A stretch of 29,967 nucleotides of DNA. Origin: a virus. The DNA lies in IMG/VR virus record IMGVR_UViG_3300042560_001023, positions 1 through 29,967 of that record; one strand, given 5' to 3'. The position numbers and the translations under genes are program-made. The notes below the pieces were generated by a model, which worked only from the letters and a program-made list of their open reading frames with translations, ran no database searches and was not told the DNA's origin. Below are positions 15,445-23,726 of the stretch, one piece after another (positions within the stretch are counted from its first letter, which is position 1; the number at the start of each line of letters is the position of its first letter).

Positions 15445-17355
15445 TTATGGTCTGATTGCTCCTAAAGGAGGAGCTAAGTTAAGAGATATTGTCCCTGTAA
15501 TTGGTGTTCGGTTTACTGGCAAGCCAACTGGTGATCCAAGCTGGATGGCTGTGTGCCATATACGATGACTTGTCATTCCAGTATAAGTTGTGTTTTCACC
15601 GTTATTAAAACTTGTTGTGGCGCGATTAATTGCATCTATGTATGCACCAGCGGCGGCGATTTCTGTAACGCTGGCTTTAGAATGATTTACGTTCCCTCTT
15701 GAGTTTAAAAAAGCGCCTATAGTGGTTTGGGTTTGTCCCGAAACCCCAACTGAAAGGGTTGTAGACAATGTTTGAGTTCCGTTTAAAGAGCTAGAAGTAA
15801 TAAATGGCCCGTTTGCCGAATATGTTGCCGTTGGAACAAAGGAGCCCAAAGAAAATCTAGAAAACAATTGATTTGTCGGCATAATTGTTCGGCCATGAGT
15901 TCCGTTTCCATCTAGAACTACACTCATAAATGACAAAGATTGATTCGCTGTAAAAAATCCTCCCTCTCTATTTTCAACTATGGCCCCGCTTGTGGCAGCA
16001 ACGATTTTTTGAAAGAGTGGGCCAATATATACGCTTGGCGTATGTTGAACAACTGGAGGTGGCCCAATAAGTGTAATAATACTGGACGCAAACTCTTCTG
16101 AAGAAAATCCACTGGCAGAAACAAGGTTAGAAGAACGCGAACCAGACACAGTAACGCTGAAATCTTCATAAGCTATAGAATCTGTGGATTGCCAATCTGT
16201 CCTAAAAGATGTTGAAGCGGTTTCTGTTTTGTATACCCCGAATTTTGTTGTTGAAGAAATGGTTGTTGAATATGGTTTTAAAATAATTTCGTCAACTATG
16301 AGGTTGCTAGTTTCTAGTTGTGTTAGCGCAACGCTTGTAAGCCAGCTTGTAATAGCGGTTGTCGTAATTACTCCATCGCTCACAGTTTCTCCATAAATAA
16401 ATGAGGAGGATGGCAAAAGTGTAAAAGAAGCATAAGAATTTTCTGTAGTAGAAATATTCTCAGATACTACAAAGGTTGAATTTGGTAAAATATCAAAACG
16501 CGAAACAGAAGTTTTTGTTGTTCGCGTTAGTCCAGCCAGCACCCTTCTTACATATGAAGATGATATTTCTTCTACGGAAAAGCTCGATGTGCTTGACGGA
16601 ACGTGCAAAACAATATTTATTGTCGAAAAGCTTGGGGAAATTGTTGTTCGGGTTGCTGTTAGAAATGTTGTGGTGCTGTATCCATTCCATGTGGTTACTG
16701 GAGATTCGATAACATAAAGAATGTGAGGAGATTCCAAAACTGTTGCTGCTTCTTGTGCAAATATAGTAGATTCAACAAAACCAGTAGCAATTTTCTGAGT
16801 TGGGGATCCAATATCTGTATAAGTTGTAATTGCTGTAAATGTTCTACTTACGATTGGTGGGCTTGAAGAGGGAAATGTATTTAAAAATGTGCTTGTTTTT
16901 GTAAGCGTAACAATAGCTCCAAACTCAGTAGTTGTACTTGTGTTAAAATAATTAACACCAAACGTTTCAGAGAATGTCGTTTCCGATGAAAGGGTTTCCG
17001 TTGATTGAGAAGTAACAAATACTGCTGCTGTAAAGGTTTCTCCCCAAGATTCAGTAAATGTTTTTGTTTGTAAGGCTCCAACTGTAATATCGTATATTCT
17101 ACTTTCTGAGGTTTCTCCTTTGAAAGATGATCCATCGAAAGAACGATACCCATATAGGGTATAACTTGAAAAAAAGCTGGATGTTTCTGTTAGTCCATCG
17201 CTTCTTGTAAGAGTTTCTTCCCCCGTAATGGTCGTTCCTGCACCAAGGATCATAGTTGAGTAAGATTCTGATCGCGAGCTTGAATATTTTATATAATAAA
17301 AGCTATGATTGTTTGCTGTTGTTGGAATTGTCCAACTAACTGTATTAGTCCACAT
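15445..17355 (-). CDS. Ser/Thr-rich fibre-like structural protein
   Basis: Minus-strand frame of 636 residues. An upstream GTG (17403) is also possible but overlaps the previous gene; the ATG at 17355 lies one base after the upstream stop (TAG-C-ATG) and gives MWTNTVSW, so it is preferred. The protein is exceptionally rich in Ser and Thr (roughly a third by eye), with short alternating strands such as SSETTFSETF, TTTFLTATRTT and TETASTSF, and has no charged or coiled segments except near its end. The C-terminal part has GRTIMPTN and a GIRP-type end. Such composition fits a beta-fibre shaft. It also offers many acceptor sites for O-glycosylation by the sugar genes next door. AT-rich codon use relative to the head genes. 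Confidence 0.65.
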   Translation of the reverse strand: MWTNTVSWTIPTTANNHSFYYIKYSSSRSESYSTMILGAGTTITGEETLTRSDGLTETSSFFSSYTLYGYRSFDGSSFKGETSESRIYDITVGALQTKTFTESWGETFTAAVFVTSQSTETLSSETTFSETFGVNYFNTSTTTEFGAIVTLTKTSTFLNTFPSSSPPIVSRTFTAITTYTDIGSPTQKIATGFVESTIFAQEAATVLESPHILYVIESPVTTWNGYSTTTFLTATRTTISPSFSTINIVLHVPSSTSSFSVEEISSSYVRRVLAGLTRTTKTSVSRFDILPNSTFVVSENISTTENSYASFTLLPSSSFIYGETVSDGVITTTAITSWLTSVALTQLETSNLIVDEIILKPYSTTISSTTKFGVYKTETASTSFRTDWQSTDSIAYEDFSVTVSGSRSSNLVSASGFSSEEFASSIITLIGPPPVVQHTPSVYIGPLFQKIVAATSGAIVENREGGFFTANQSLSFMSVVLDGNGTHGRTIMPTNQLFSRFSLGSFVPTATYSANGPFITSSSLNGTQTLSTTLSVGVSGQTQTTIGAFLNSRGNVNHSKASVTEIAAAGAYIDAINRATTSFNNGENTTYTGMTSHRIWHTAIQLGSPVGLPVNRTPITGTISLNLAPPLGAIRP

Positions 17356-17356
17356 G

Positions 17357-18235
17357 CTACTGTAGTAAATAGTATTGATCGTATGGCGATTGCCCAATCT
17401 CACGCGGAGGATCTGCTGGCGCTGTTAGCCAAATTCTGGGCAAAAGAGTAATATGGCCACTTGCAATAGTTCTAACTGCTCTTTCTTCATAAAACATACC
17501 AAACAAATATTCAACACGCGAATTAATAGCAAACTTTTGGGGTTTTTGAATGTCAGGCGGGGATGTGTTTATAGCAATAGACACGCTTGTAATTGAACTT
17601 TGGTTTGTGTTTATTATAGCTTTTGCATAATACAGCCCCGTCAAACCAACACTAACTTCAATGTCCCAGTTTGATGGCAGGATACCGCTAAGTGTTCCAG
17701 CTTGGACGCGAATTTTATAACCAGTAACATTGCCTGAATTATCTCTTACTGGAGTGGCGATTAAATCCCAAGGCCCAGACTTGGAGGCAACTCTTGAAGC
17801 TAATTCAATTTTTGGTTCTTTATGAAGAGACGCAAAAGGTATGCCAACATTTAATTCTAAAGGATTCTGACTGGTTGACACAACATCTACAACAGCTTGA
17901 CGAAATGCAGATTGTTGCGCTGCATTTTGTGCTGCTTCGGCCTTAATTGTTTCTCCAGCAAGCCAACCACTTACCTGTCCAGTTTGTTCAAACCTCCTAA
18001 TTTCTCTTTCAATTCTTCTTCCCAGAGCCCCGCCCTGTCTTGCGATTTCTTGCAAGTTTACACTTCCAGACGTAATAGATTGAATGGCCGTTTCTCGTTC
18101 TGTTCTCCTTTCGGAGTTTTTTAATGATTGTTGTTGTACCCGCTCTTCTATAGTCGCGCTTCGCTCTTTAGCCACCCTTTCGCGATCAGCCTCAACAATC
18201 CTGCTTCTTTCTATTGCCGCCTCCTCGTAGGTCAT
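17357..18235 (-). CDS. Coiled-coil structural protein (fibre connector-like)
   Basis: Minus-strand, 292 residues, starting 3 bases after the stop of the large repeat gene and ending one base before the fibre ATG, so the three genes form one transcription unit. Residues 1-120 are a charged, Arg/Glu-rich coiled coil (EEAAIERSRIVEADRER, then ERRTERET). Residues about 130-292 are beta-rich with GIPFASLHKEP, TPVRDNSGNVTGYKIRVQ and SGHITLLPRIWLTAPADPP. That layout, coil then beta domain, is usual for proteins that connect fibres to the tail or multimerise. No family is recognised. Confidence 0.6.
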   Translation of the reverse strand: MTYEEAAIERSRIVEADRERVAKERSATIEERVQQQSLKNSERRTERETAIQSITSGSVNLQEIARQGGALGRRIEREIRRFEQTGQVSGWLAGETIKAEAAQNAAQQSAFRQAVVDVVSTSQNPLELNVGIPFASLHKEPKIELASRVASKSGPWDLIATPVRDNSGNVTGYKIRVQAGTLSGILPSNWDIEVSVGLTGLYYAKAIINTNQSSITSVSIAINTSPPDIQKPQKFAINSRVEYLFGMFYEERAVRTIASGHITLLPRIWLTAPADPPREIGQSPYDQYYLLQ

Positions 18236-18238
18236 AAA

Positions 18239-21200
18239 TTAAGAGAATATTTTAGCGTCAGAGAATATTTTAGCGTCAAGCGTTACGGCCCGAACCAAGA
18301 ACCAGCCAAATTTATACGGTTCTGCCGAAGAGCTTATTACATACGTTCCAGTAGTTGGAATTTCCTTGGGTGTCGTTTCGGCAATATTAATAGACACTTC
18401 AGCCTTAAGCTTGTGTTTCAGTTCTTTTTTTATTAACACCTCAGGAAGCGTAATAGTTTCATCGGGCGTTGTAATAACTATTTGCTGGTATTTTAATTCT
18501 ATTTCCTTACTATCAAATTCAATTTCTTTTTCTTCATTAATGTCAAAGCTTGAACTTATGCATGGGGGTATATTGATCGATACTGGAATTAGCCTTACCT
18601 CACTCTTTTGTCTAAATCCATCTGATGGTTGATATCCATATCCAAAAATAGTGTCATTTACTTGCATTGCTCTTGAAACATAAACCTGAAGCTCTTTCGT
18701 TTCCGACTTTCCATAAACAGTTTTTATGGTGCTTTTAGGTTTAAAAGTTGGCCAATTTGCATTCGCGCCAACCTTTGATCTTATTTTTGAATCGTTAAGG
18801 TCTTCCTTTTTTAAGAAAAATAAATGTATTTTTGCTGGAAGGTTTTTGCCCCAAATGTCTTTGAATTTGACTTCAATTTTTGGAACAACTGATAGCGTCG
18901 AAGAAAGCAATCCGTCATCTTGCTGTGTTAGCGAGTTAAAGGATCCTGTTATGTTTGGAACATTGGTCGAGCTTTCTGTTACCGACTTGGACTCTTCCCA
19001 AGTAACTTCGATATCTTCAAGAACTCTCGGCAGATCCAAGTCTATGGATGTTGGAATCTGCACATCAAAAGCTGATAGATTCTGTTCAAGTTGTGTCTTG
19101 TCATATTCTCTTACGATATGCTGAGTATCACTTAACCCCTCTCCCTCAAAAGTTTCACCATCTGGAATTTCGTCAGAAATATATTCTTTAAAAGGAATAT
19201 TGATTCCCCAATTCTCTTCCAGCCTTTTGCTTTTAACCTCATTAAAATCTTCTTCTCTTGTTACTGTTGTTTTTTGAACGGTAAACTCTGTAATTCTTTG
19301 TTCTGTTTTGGAAAGTTCGTTACCAGAAAGTGATTGTTCTTCAACATTTGATTTTTCAACAATCTCCTCACTTCTTTTGACTGGGGCATTAACCCTAAAT
19401 TTTTCTGGAATGGTTTCGGGTTTTGTGGAAGAAGTTGTTTTGCTGTCAAAAACCTCATCAATTCTTGTTTCTGTTTTTACCGTTATTCCATCACCCAATG
19501 ATTCGACATTTCCACTAATCCTTGCCGATGGTTTTATGGATTGAGCAGACTTTTTAAGTGTTCGGGTTACATCAACCTTTTGACCGAATTGGTTGATCTG
19601 TTCGTCTTTTAACTCAACAGTGTCTACATTTTCTCTGGTTGTAGTTCTGATTCGCTTAAGGAACTTTGTGATCTGTTGTTCACTCTTTGAAATTTCATCC
19701 CCTTCAAGAGATGGTTTCCCTACGTCTCCCTCAACTGTTTTTTCGTCTACTTCTGTTAATTTTTCGGCTCGGAAGGCAACTGGAATTATTTCGGGCTTTT
19801 CGATAGAAAATGCTTGGCCTTTAAAAACCTCATCTCTGGTATCCTCCACCTTGAGAGTATAGCCATCTCCCAAAGCTTGAACCTGTCCACTGACGGTTGC
19901 GGTAGGCGTAATGAATTGTTCCCCATCAACAACTGTTCTTTTTCTGGATACTTTTATTCCATCACTATCAATTAGCTCTTCATTTAATGCAGGATATGGG
20001 CCTTGCGCCCTGATTATTTTTGTTTCACGGATCTTATGTTCGGTGATTCGCTGAACCGTTTTGGACATTTCGTCTTCGGCCAATTCACCGATAGTTGCCG
20101 TTGTTCCAGACTTTATTTCTTCCGTTGTAAGATCTTGAAGTGACGCCCGAAATTCAGGAGGAATAATATCTGGCTTCTGTTTGGACTCTTGTTTTTCATC
20201 AAAAACAGTATTTACCCTGACTTCCGTTTTGATCGTTCTGCCGTCTCCAAGTTCTTCAATGGAGCCGTCTATCAATTCTTCATCTGGCTGAATTGTTTGT
20301 ATTCCATCGGCCAATCGGAGTGTTCTGGTGGCCAATTGTCCTTGTGGCGTCAAAACTTTTTCTTCAAGCGAAACTGCGGAAGTAATATCTCTTGATGTGG
20401 CAGAAACCCTTTTGACAAATTCTGTCAACTGTTCTTCCGATTTTCGGAATTGCCCGCTTCCTAAAACAATTTCGGGATTAACTGTTCCAACAATAGTTTC
20501 TTCCGTTGTTGTGTCTTCTTGTTTAGCTTTGAACTTTTCGGGTGTTAAATCTGTTTTGACTTTTTGAATCGTTTTTCCAGCAAAAACCGAAGGCACTCTA
20601 ACTTCCGTTTTTACCGTTCGCCCATCTCCCAAAGACTCCACGTTAGCGTCAATCAATAGGGCCGAAGGAGAAAATGACTGGGTTCCCGAATCCAAAGTAA
20701 GAGTTCTAAAGCCAATCTGACCCTGTGGAGTCAACACGCTCTCAAGCAAAGTTACAGCTTGGGTAATTACTCTGGAGGTAGTAGAGACCCTTTTGACAAA
20801 CTTGTTAATTTGTTGTTCGCTCTTGGCAAATTCTCCAGAACCAAGCGTTGGTGTGGTTGCTATTCCAATAATATTTTCTTCAGTTGTGTTGCTTTCCTGT
20901 GCCCCGCGAAACTTTTGCGGAGTAAGATCTTCTTTGGTTTTTTGAAATGTTAGCGCAGAAAAAACTTCAGGAACTTCGGTTTTGCGAATAACAAAATTGC
21001 CATCACCCAAAGCTTCAGACTCTACGGTTTTTGTGGCCGTGGGGACTTCGTTGGTATCACCAAGTTGAAGGGTTTCGGTAATCGTGACTTTTTGACGATC
21101 ATTGTCTGTGGCCTTCTGAATAAGCGTCTTGGGCAATACCGTCTGATCCCGCGAGGTGGCGGTAGTCCGCTTGAGAAATTTGTTGCGCTGTTCTTCGGTT

Positions 21201-22138
21201 CGGGAAATCTCGCCCTTGGAAAGGGTTGGAAGTTCGGCTTGTCCTTCAACGATTTCCTGTTCAGATTGAAGTGGGACGGCTACGCGAAACTTTTGAGGAA
21301 TGGGATCAGGGCGTTCAAGGGAGAAGGTCTTGGCGGTAAAAACTTCTGGCGTATCAACAATGCGCTCAACTAAAGATTCGGCATCCTCGCGGGAAACTTC
21401 AACTGTTCTAGTGGCGGTGGGGTTCGGCGGGACATATCCATCAGCCCCCTTACGCTGGGTTGTAACAGTGACCATTTGTCCATCATTGTCAGTGGCCTTG
21501 CCAATCAGTTGCGGCCCATCCACTGAATAGGTCTGAACAATCTTGATCGAAAGAAACTCGTTGTAAGATTCGTAGGAAGTTTGGGTAATGACTCCGTTTA
21601 TGTTTTCTAAAGATCCTTCCTCCTCGCCTGTAGGGACAAAAAGTTGGCGGCGTTCTTGGACGGGGCCACGAGTAGGATCATAAAAATCCCGATCCCGAAT
21701 AGGGAAAAGGGAATTGCCGTCTTCGTCAGTAGCAATCGACCAAGACTCCTCGATCTCGGTATAAACAATTGCGGAACCCTCACGGGCTTCGTAGGTAACT
21801 CGTTTGTCAGCGACAAGGCTGGCTACCTGTCCTTCGTTTTTGACAGAACGGCGTCTGCCCTGAATCGGGCCTAAATCATCATCGTAGCGAGTAAATGGCA
21901 CCCAAGGCGCTGGTAGAATCTCGTAGACATGGGTAACAACTTGGTCTCCAGAGGACGGCTGGGCACCCGTGAATACATGGTTGGGGTAGCGTTTGGAATC
22001 GGGGTGGGGGCTAAGATCTTCTGGAATCCTATAGCCAGCAACGCGAGGATCTTTTTTAATCCCGATTACGGGGAAGTCGCGGTCATTGGCCGCATAGGAG
22101 ACAACATAGAATTTGTCAAAAGGAGGATAAGATGCCAT
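18239..22138 (-). CDS. Giant repeat structural protein (1299 residues)
   Basis: The largest gene here, transcribed leftward from ATG at 22136-22138. Residues 1-210 form a distinct N-terminal region (YVVSYAANDRDFPVIGIKKD, DPTRGPVQERRQ). Residues about 251-1009 consist of six tandem repeats of 125-127 residues, marked by LGDG at 377, 503, 630, 756 and 881 (the first repeat degenerate) and by the recurring blocks P(E/D)xIPxKFR, SEQQITKFxKR and VLTPQGQ; a half repeat precedes them at about 190-250. The C-terminal 290 residues are different, with FKDIWGKNLPAKIHLFF and a final DAKIFS duplication. Repeats of this kind make long fibre or stalk proteins. No secretion signal or catalytic motif. Virion fibre is the likeliest role. 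Confidence 0.75.
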   Translation of the reverse strand: MASYPPFDKFYVVSYAANDRDFPVIGIKKDPRVAGYRIPEDLSPHPDSKRYPNHVFTGAQPSSGDQVVTHVYEILPAPWVPFTRYDDDLGPIQGRRRSVKNEGQVASLVADKRVTYEAREGSAIVYTEIEESWSIATDEDGNSLFPIRDRDFYDPTRGPVQERRQLFVPTGEEEGSLENINGVITQTSYESYNEFLSIKIVQTYSVDGPQLIGKATDNDGQMVTVTTQRKGADGYVPPNPTATRTVEVSREDAESLVERIVDTPEVFTAKTFSLERPDPIPQKFRVAVPLQSEQEIVEGQAELPTLSKGEISRTEEQRNKFLKRTTATSRDQTVLPKTLIQKATDNDRQKVTITETLQLGDTNEVPTATKTVESEALGDGNFVIRKTEVPEVFSALTFQKTKEDLTPQKFRGAQESNTTEENIIGIATTPTLGSGEFAKSEQQINKFVKRVSTTSRVITQAVTLLESVLTPQGQIGFRTLTLDSGTQSFSPSALLIDANVESLGDGRTVKTEVRVPSVFAGKTIQKVKTDLTPEKFKAKQEDTTTEETIVGTVNPEIVLGSGQFRKSEEQLTEFVKRVSATSRDITSAVSLEEKVLTPQGQLATRTLRLADGIQTIQPDEELIDGSIEELGDGRTIKTEVRVNTVFDEKQESKQKPDIIPPEFRASLQDLTTEEIKSGTTATIGELAEDEMSKTVQRITEHKIRETKIIRAQGPYPALNEELIDSDGIKVSRKRTVVDGEQFITPTATVSGQVQALGDGYTLKVEDTRDEVFKGQAFSIEKPEIIPVAFRAEKLTEVDEKTVEGDVGKPSLEGDEISKSEQQITKFLKRIRTTTRENVDTVELKDEQINQFGQKVDVTRTLKKSAQSIKPSARISGNVESLGDGITVKTETRIDEVFDSKTTSSTKPETIPEKFRVNAPVKRSEEIVEKSNVEEQSLSGNELSKTEQRITEFTVQKTTVTREEDFNEVKSKRLEENWGINIPFKEYISDEIPDGETFEGEGLSDTQHIVREYDKTQLEQNLSAFDVQIPTSIDLDLPRVLEDIEVTWEESKSVTESSTNVPNITGSFNSLTQQDDGLLSSTLSVVPKIEVKFKDIWGKNLPAKIHLFFLKKEDLNDSKIRSKVGANANWPTFKPKSTIKTVYGKSETKELQVYVSRAMQVNDTIFGYGYQPSDGFRQKSEVRLIPVSINIPPCISSSFDINEEKEIEFDSKEIELKYQQIVITTPDETITLPEVLIKKELKHKLKAEVSINIAETTPKEIPTTGTYVISSSAEPYKFGWFLVRAVTLDAKIFSDAKIFS
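18243..18278 (-). repeat. 18-bp perfect tandem duplication at gene 3' end
   Basis: GAGAATATTTTAGCGTCA occurs twice in direct tandem (18243-18260 and 18261-18278), within the 3' end of the giant repeat gene on the minus strand. It encodes two copies of DAKIFS as the last residues before the TAA at 18239-18241. Perfect identity implies a recent in-frame duplication or slippage. Confidence 0.85.
19109..21508 (-). repeat. Six-fold coding repeat, about 378-nt period
   Basis: The repeated block within the giant gene, covering about residues 211-1010. The units are diverged at the DNA level but conserved in protein pattern: LGDGxTxKTExRxxEVF opening, P-(E/D)-x-(I/L)-(T/I)-P-x-(K/E)-F-(R/K) in the middle, (S/T)EEQxxxFxKR later and a (T/P)QGQ block near the end. 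Periods between LGDG marks are 126, 127, 126 and 125 residues. Confidence 0.75.
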
Positions 22139-22151
22139 GGAGAATCCCGAA

Positions 22152-22180
22152 AACTTACTCTAAAAAAGGTTGAGCGGCAA
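22152..22180 (-). promoter_or_regulatory. Candidate promoter for minus-strand cassette
   Basis: On the minus strand TTGCCG (22180-22175) and TAAGTT (22157-22152) are separated by 17 bases. The -10 ends 13 bases before the ATG at 22138, giving a very short leader, as for the portal gene. Both hexamers are imperfect, so confidence is moderate. Confidence 0.35.
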
Positions 22181-22193
22181 GATCATTTTCCGC

Positions 22194-22221
22194 TTGCATG
22201 GATTATCATCTATGCTAAACT
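22194..22221 (+). promoter_or_regulatory. Candidate promoter of small RNA
   Basis: TTGCAT (22194-22199) and TAAACT (22216-22221), 16-base spacer, with an extended -10 TGC directly before the -10 (22213-22215). Transcription would start near 22228 and read into the hairpins and terminator below. Confidence 0.5.
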
Positions 22222-22227
22222 CCGCAT

Positions 22228-22304
22228 TTGGAGGACATTCGTCTTCCTGTTTTCATGTGTATGTGGGGCGGGGTCGGACTAAAAATTCGGCCCCGCTTTT
22301 TTTT
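22228..22304 (+). ncRNA. Candidate small RNA between divergent genes
   Basis: About 77 nt, bounded by the promoter above and a strong intrinsic terminator. It contains a first hairpin GGAGGAC-ATTC-GTCTTCC (22230-22247, seven pairs including one G-T, 4-base loop) that hides a GGAGG Shine-Dalgarno-like element, a single-stranded linker, and the terminator hairpin. The only in-frame start in it (ATG 22255-22257) leads into the terminator, lacks an exposed ribosome site and is not a convincing gene. A small regulatory RNA is the best reading, but the alternative is an attenuated leader of the downstream gene at 22352, which however has its own promoter after the terminator. No known RNA family is recognised. 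Confidence 0.5.
22268..22304 (+). terminator. Strong intrinsic terminator
   Basis: An 11-bp stem, 22268-22278 with 22286-22296 (GC-rich GCGGGG base, two G-T wobbles), a 7-base loop (CTAAAAA) and a run of eight T at 22297-22304. It is oriented on the plus strand, so it ends the small RNA rather than the minus-strand gene, and it insulates the downstream promoter. Confidence 0.85.
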
Positions 22305-22310
22305 GAACGC

Positions 22311-22339
22311 TTGACAAGTTAGGGTGTCGGATATAACGA
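22311..22339 (+). promoter_or_regulatory. Candidate promoter for the nuclease-module operon
   Basis: A consensus TTGACA (22311-22316) directly after the terminator. A -10 is TAACGA (22334-22339, 17-base spacing) or the overlapping TATAAC (22332-22337, 15). Either ends 12-14 bases before the ATG at 22352, giving a transcript with only about 6-8 bases upstream of the start. Confidence 0.6.
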
Positions 22340-22351
22340 ACATCTACCTAT

Positions 22352-23008
22352 ATGGCATATCAATCAAACCAACCCAAAGCTCCAGTCCTCTCACACTTCA
22401 CCTTGGCCAAGAATGGGCCCAAACTCGTAGCCGTTAAATCGCCCCCTAAGTGGGTGAAGAACAACTCATTGTGTGTCATTGAGTTGATTGTTGATGGTGT
22501 GGCCCATGTGTATTTCACTGAGAATAAGGACATTGCGTCGAAGTTCCAGCAATATGTTGGCAAGTCCGTAGTACTCATTGCCTCTGGTAACTCCAAGCAG
22601 AAGACCGATTCCATGGAGATCCAGCCTGCTGGGGTTCCCGCTTCCAGTCTGCCTGCGGCCCCCACTCAATCGAAGCCCGTTACATGGAACACCATTAACA
22701 CCTCTCAATCGCCCCAGAAGCCCGCAGAAAAGGTTGTTACGGCTCCGCCCCACCCAGACAAAGACGCCAAGCAATTCCTCTGTCAGGCGGCAAACCTGAT
22801 GCGTTTGTGCGTCAAGAAGGCCAACGACATTGCGGTGGAGCTAAACCTTCCAGAGCAGCATCGTCAGGGAATAGCGACCACTCTCTTCATTCAGGCAGAT
22901 CGCCAAGGCCATATTTCAGCCATGCCCATTACGGCATACACCCCAGAACAACTTGGCTTCGGGGCAAGCAAGGCCGAATCCCTGAACAGTCCACAAGCGA
23001 ATGACTAA
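22352..23008 (+). CDS. Possible ssDNA-binding-like or DNA-metabolism protein, unknown
   Basis: A 218-residue protein, first gene behind the promoter. Residues 1-90 have short strands (HFTLAKNGPKLVAVKSPPK, CVIELIVDGVAHVYF, SVVLIASG) compatible with an OB or similar beta barrel. Residues 91-135 are a Pro/Ser/Thr-rich linker. Residues 136-190 form a helical domain containing FLCQAANLMRLCVKKANDI and RQGIATTLFIQADRQ. That combination suits a nucleic-acid-binding role beside the nuclease genes, but no family is certain. It overlaps the SWIM gene by 8 bases. Confidence 0.6.
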   Translation: MAYQSNQPKAPVLSHFTLAKNGPKLVAVKSPPKWVKNNSLCVIELIVDGVAHVYFTENKDIASKFQQYVGKSVVLIASGNSKQKTDSMEIQPAGVPASSLPAAPTQSKPVTWNTINTSQSPQKPAEKVVTAPPHPDKDAKQFLCQAANLMRLCVKKANDIAVELNLPEQHRQGIATTLFIQADRQGHISAMPITAYTPEQLGFGASKAESLNSPQAND

Positions 23009-23258
23009 CTATGGAGGATGCGGCATCGAAATTTTGTCGCATGATAAGGGATCATTCCTCGTTCAAAGTCGGACGAATCGCGAAGACTACTACATGGTGG
23101 AATTCACTACCGATGAAGTCGGGGATATCACAGGGTGTTCCTGCACTTGTTCAGGCTATCAATTCCGCAAAGAGTGCTTCCACATCCGATACCTCTGCAA
23201 ACTCTTGGGCGTCCAAACGCCGAAGTCAAACAACAACAACCAACTAATAGCAGCATAA
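23001..23258 (+). CDS. Small SWIM-type zinc-finger protein
   Basis: An 85-residue protein containing C-x-C-x8-C-x-H (Cys48, Cys50, Cys59, His61 in CTCSGYQFRKECFHI), the SWIM zinc-binding signature, preceded by another Cys46. Residues 12-40 have alternating strands (FLVQSRTNREDYYMVEF) typical of the region before SWIM domains. SWIM domains bind DNA or protein and occur in recombination mediators and transposases. It starts at the ATG 23001, overlapping the previous gene, and lies just before the endonuclease VII gene. Confidence 0.75.
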   Translation: MTNYGGCGIEILSHDKGSFLVQSRTNREDYYMVEFTTDEVGDITGCSCTCSGYQFRKECFHIRYLCKLLGVQTPKSNNNNQLIAA

Positions 23259-23261
23259 TAT

Positions 23262-23726
23262 ATGAAGAAATGCACCCAGTGCAAAACCTTTAAAACGCTG
23301 GATTTGTTTCATAAAAATCCAAGCAGTTCTGATGGTCGCGCTTCTTGGTGCAAAAAATGCCAGCATGAGCTTTTGAAGAAGCAAAGACAAGATCCTAAAA
23401 TGAAAGAAAAATTTAAGATCTATAGATTCCGAAGTCTCATTAGAAAAAGATATGGCATAACAGAAGATCAATATCATCAAATGCTGAAAGAGCAAAATGG
23501 TGTTTGTTCTATTTGCAAGCTTCCTAATAGTGGTGGATTTCGGCCAAAACAAAGACTCGCAATCGACCATGATCACAATACAAAATTTGTTCGCGGGCTA
23601 TTGTGCCAAAAGTGCAACCGTGGACTTGGGCTTTTTAATGATAACATTGAAAAGCTAAAATCAGCAATAAAATACCTAGAAAGAGCAAATAAAAATGAAA
23701 AAATCCAAAGGCAAAAACAAGATTAA
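23262..23726 (+). CDS. Endonuclease VII family HNH nuclease
   Basis: A 154-residue protein with an N-terminal zinc ribbon (Cys4, Cys7, Cys30, Cys33) and then the endonuclease VII pattern: CSICK (Cys82, Cys85), AIDHDHNT (D102-H103-D104-H105) and VRGLLCQKCNRGLGLF (Cys115, Cys118, Asn119). T4 endonuclease VII resolves branched DNA during packaging; free-standing phage copies may also act as homing endonucleases. Its codon use is more AT-rich than its neighbours, hinting at insertion. The following short gene begins inside its 3' end (23695). Confidence 0.85.
   Translation: MKKCTQCKTFKTLDLFHKNPSSSDGRASWCKKCQHELLKKQRQDPKMKEKFKIYRFRSLIRKRYGITEDQYHQMLKEQNGVCSICKLPNSGGFRPKQRLAIDHDHNTKFVRGLLCQKCNRGLGLFNDNIEKLKSAIKYLERANKNEKIQRQKQD

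Noticed and set aside
21929-22282. Plus-strand frame of 117 codons crossing the giant gene start
   Set aside because: It is antisense to the giant gene and runs into the noncoding promoter and terminator region, where real plus-strand signals start later.
22254-22319. Short reading frame through the terminator region
   Set aside because: It runs across the terminator hairpin and T-run, has no ribosome-binding site and no natural composition.
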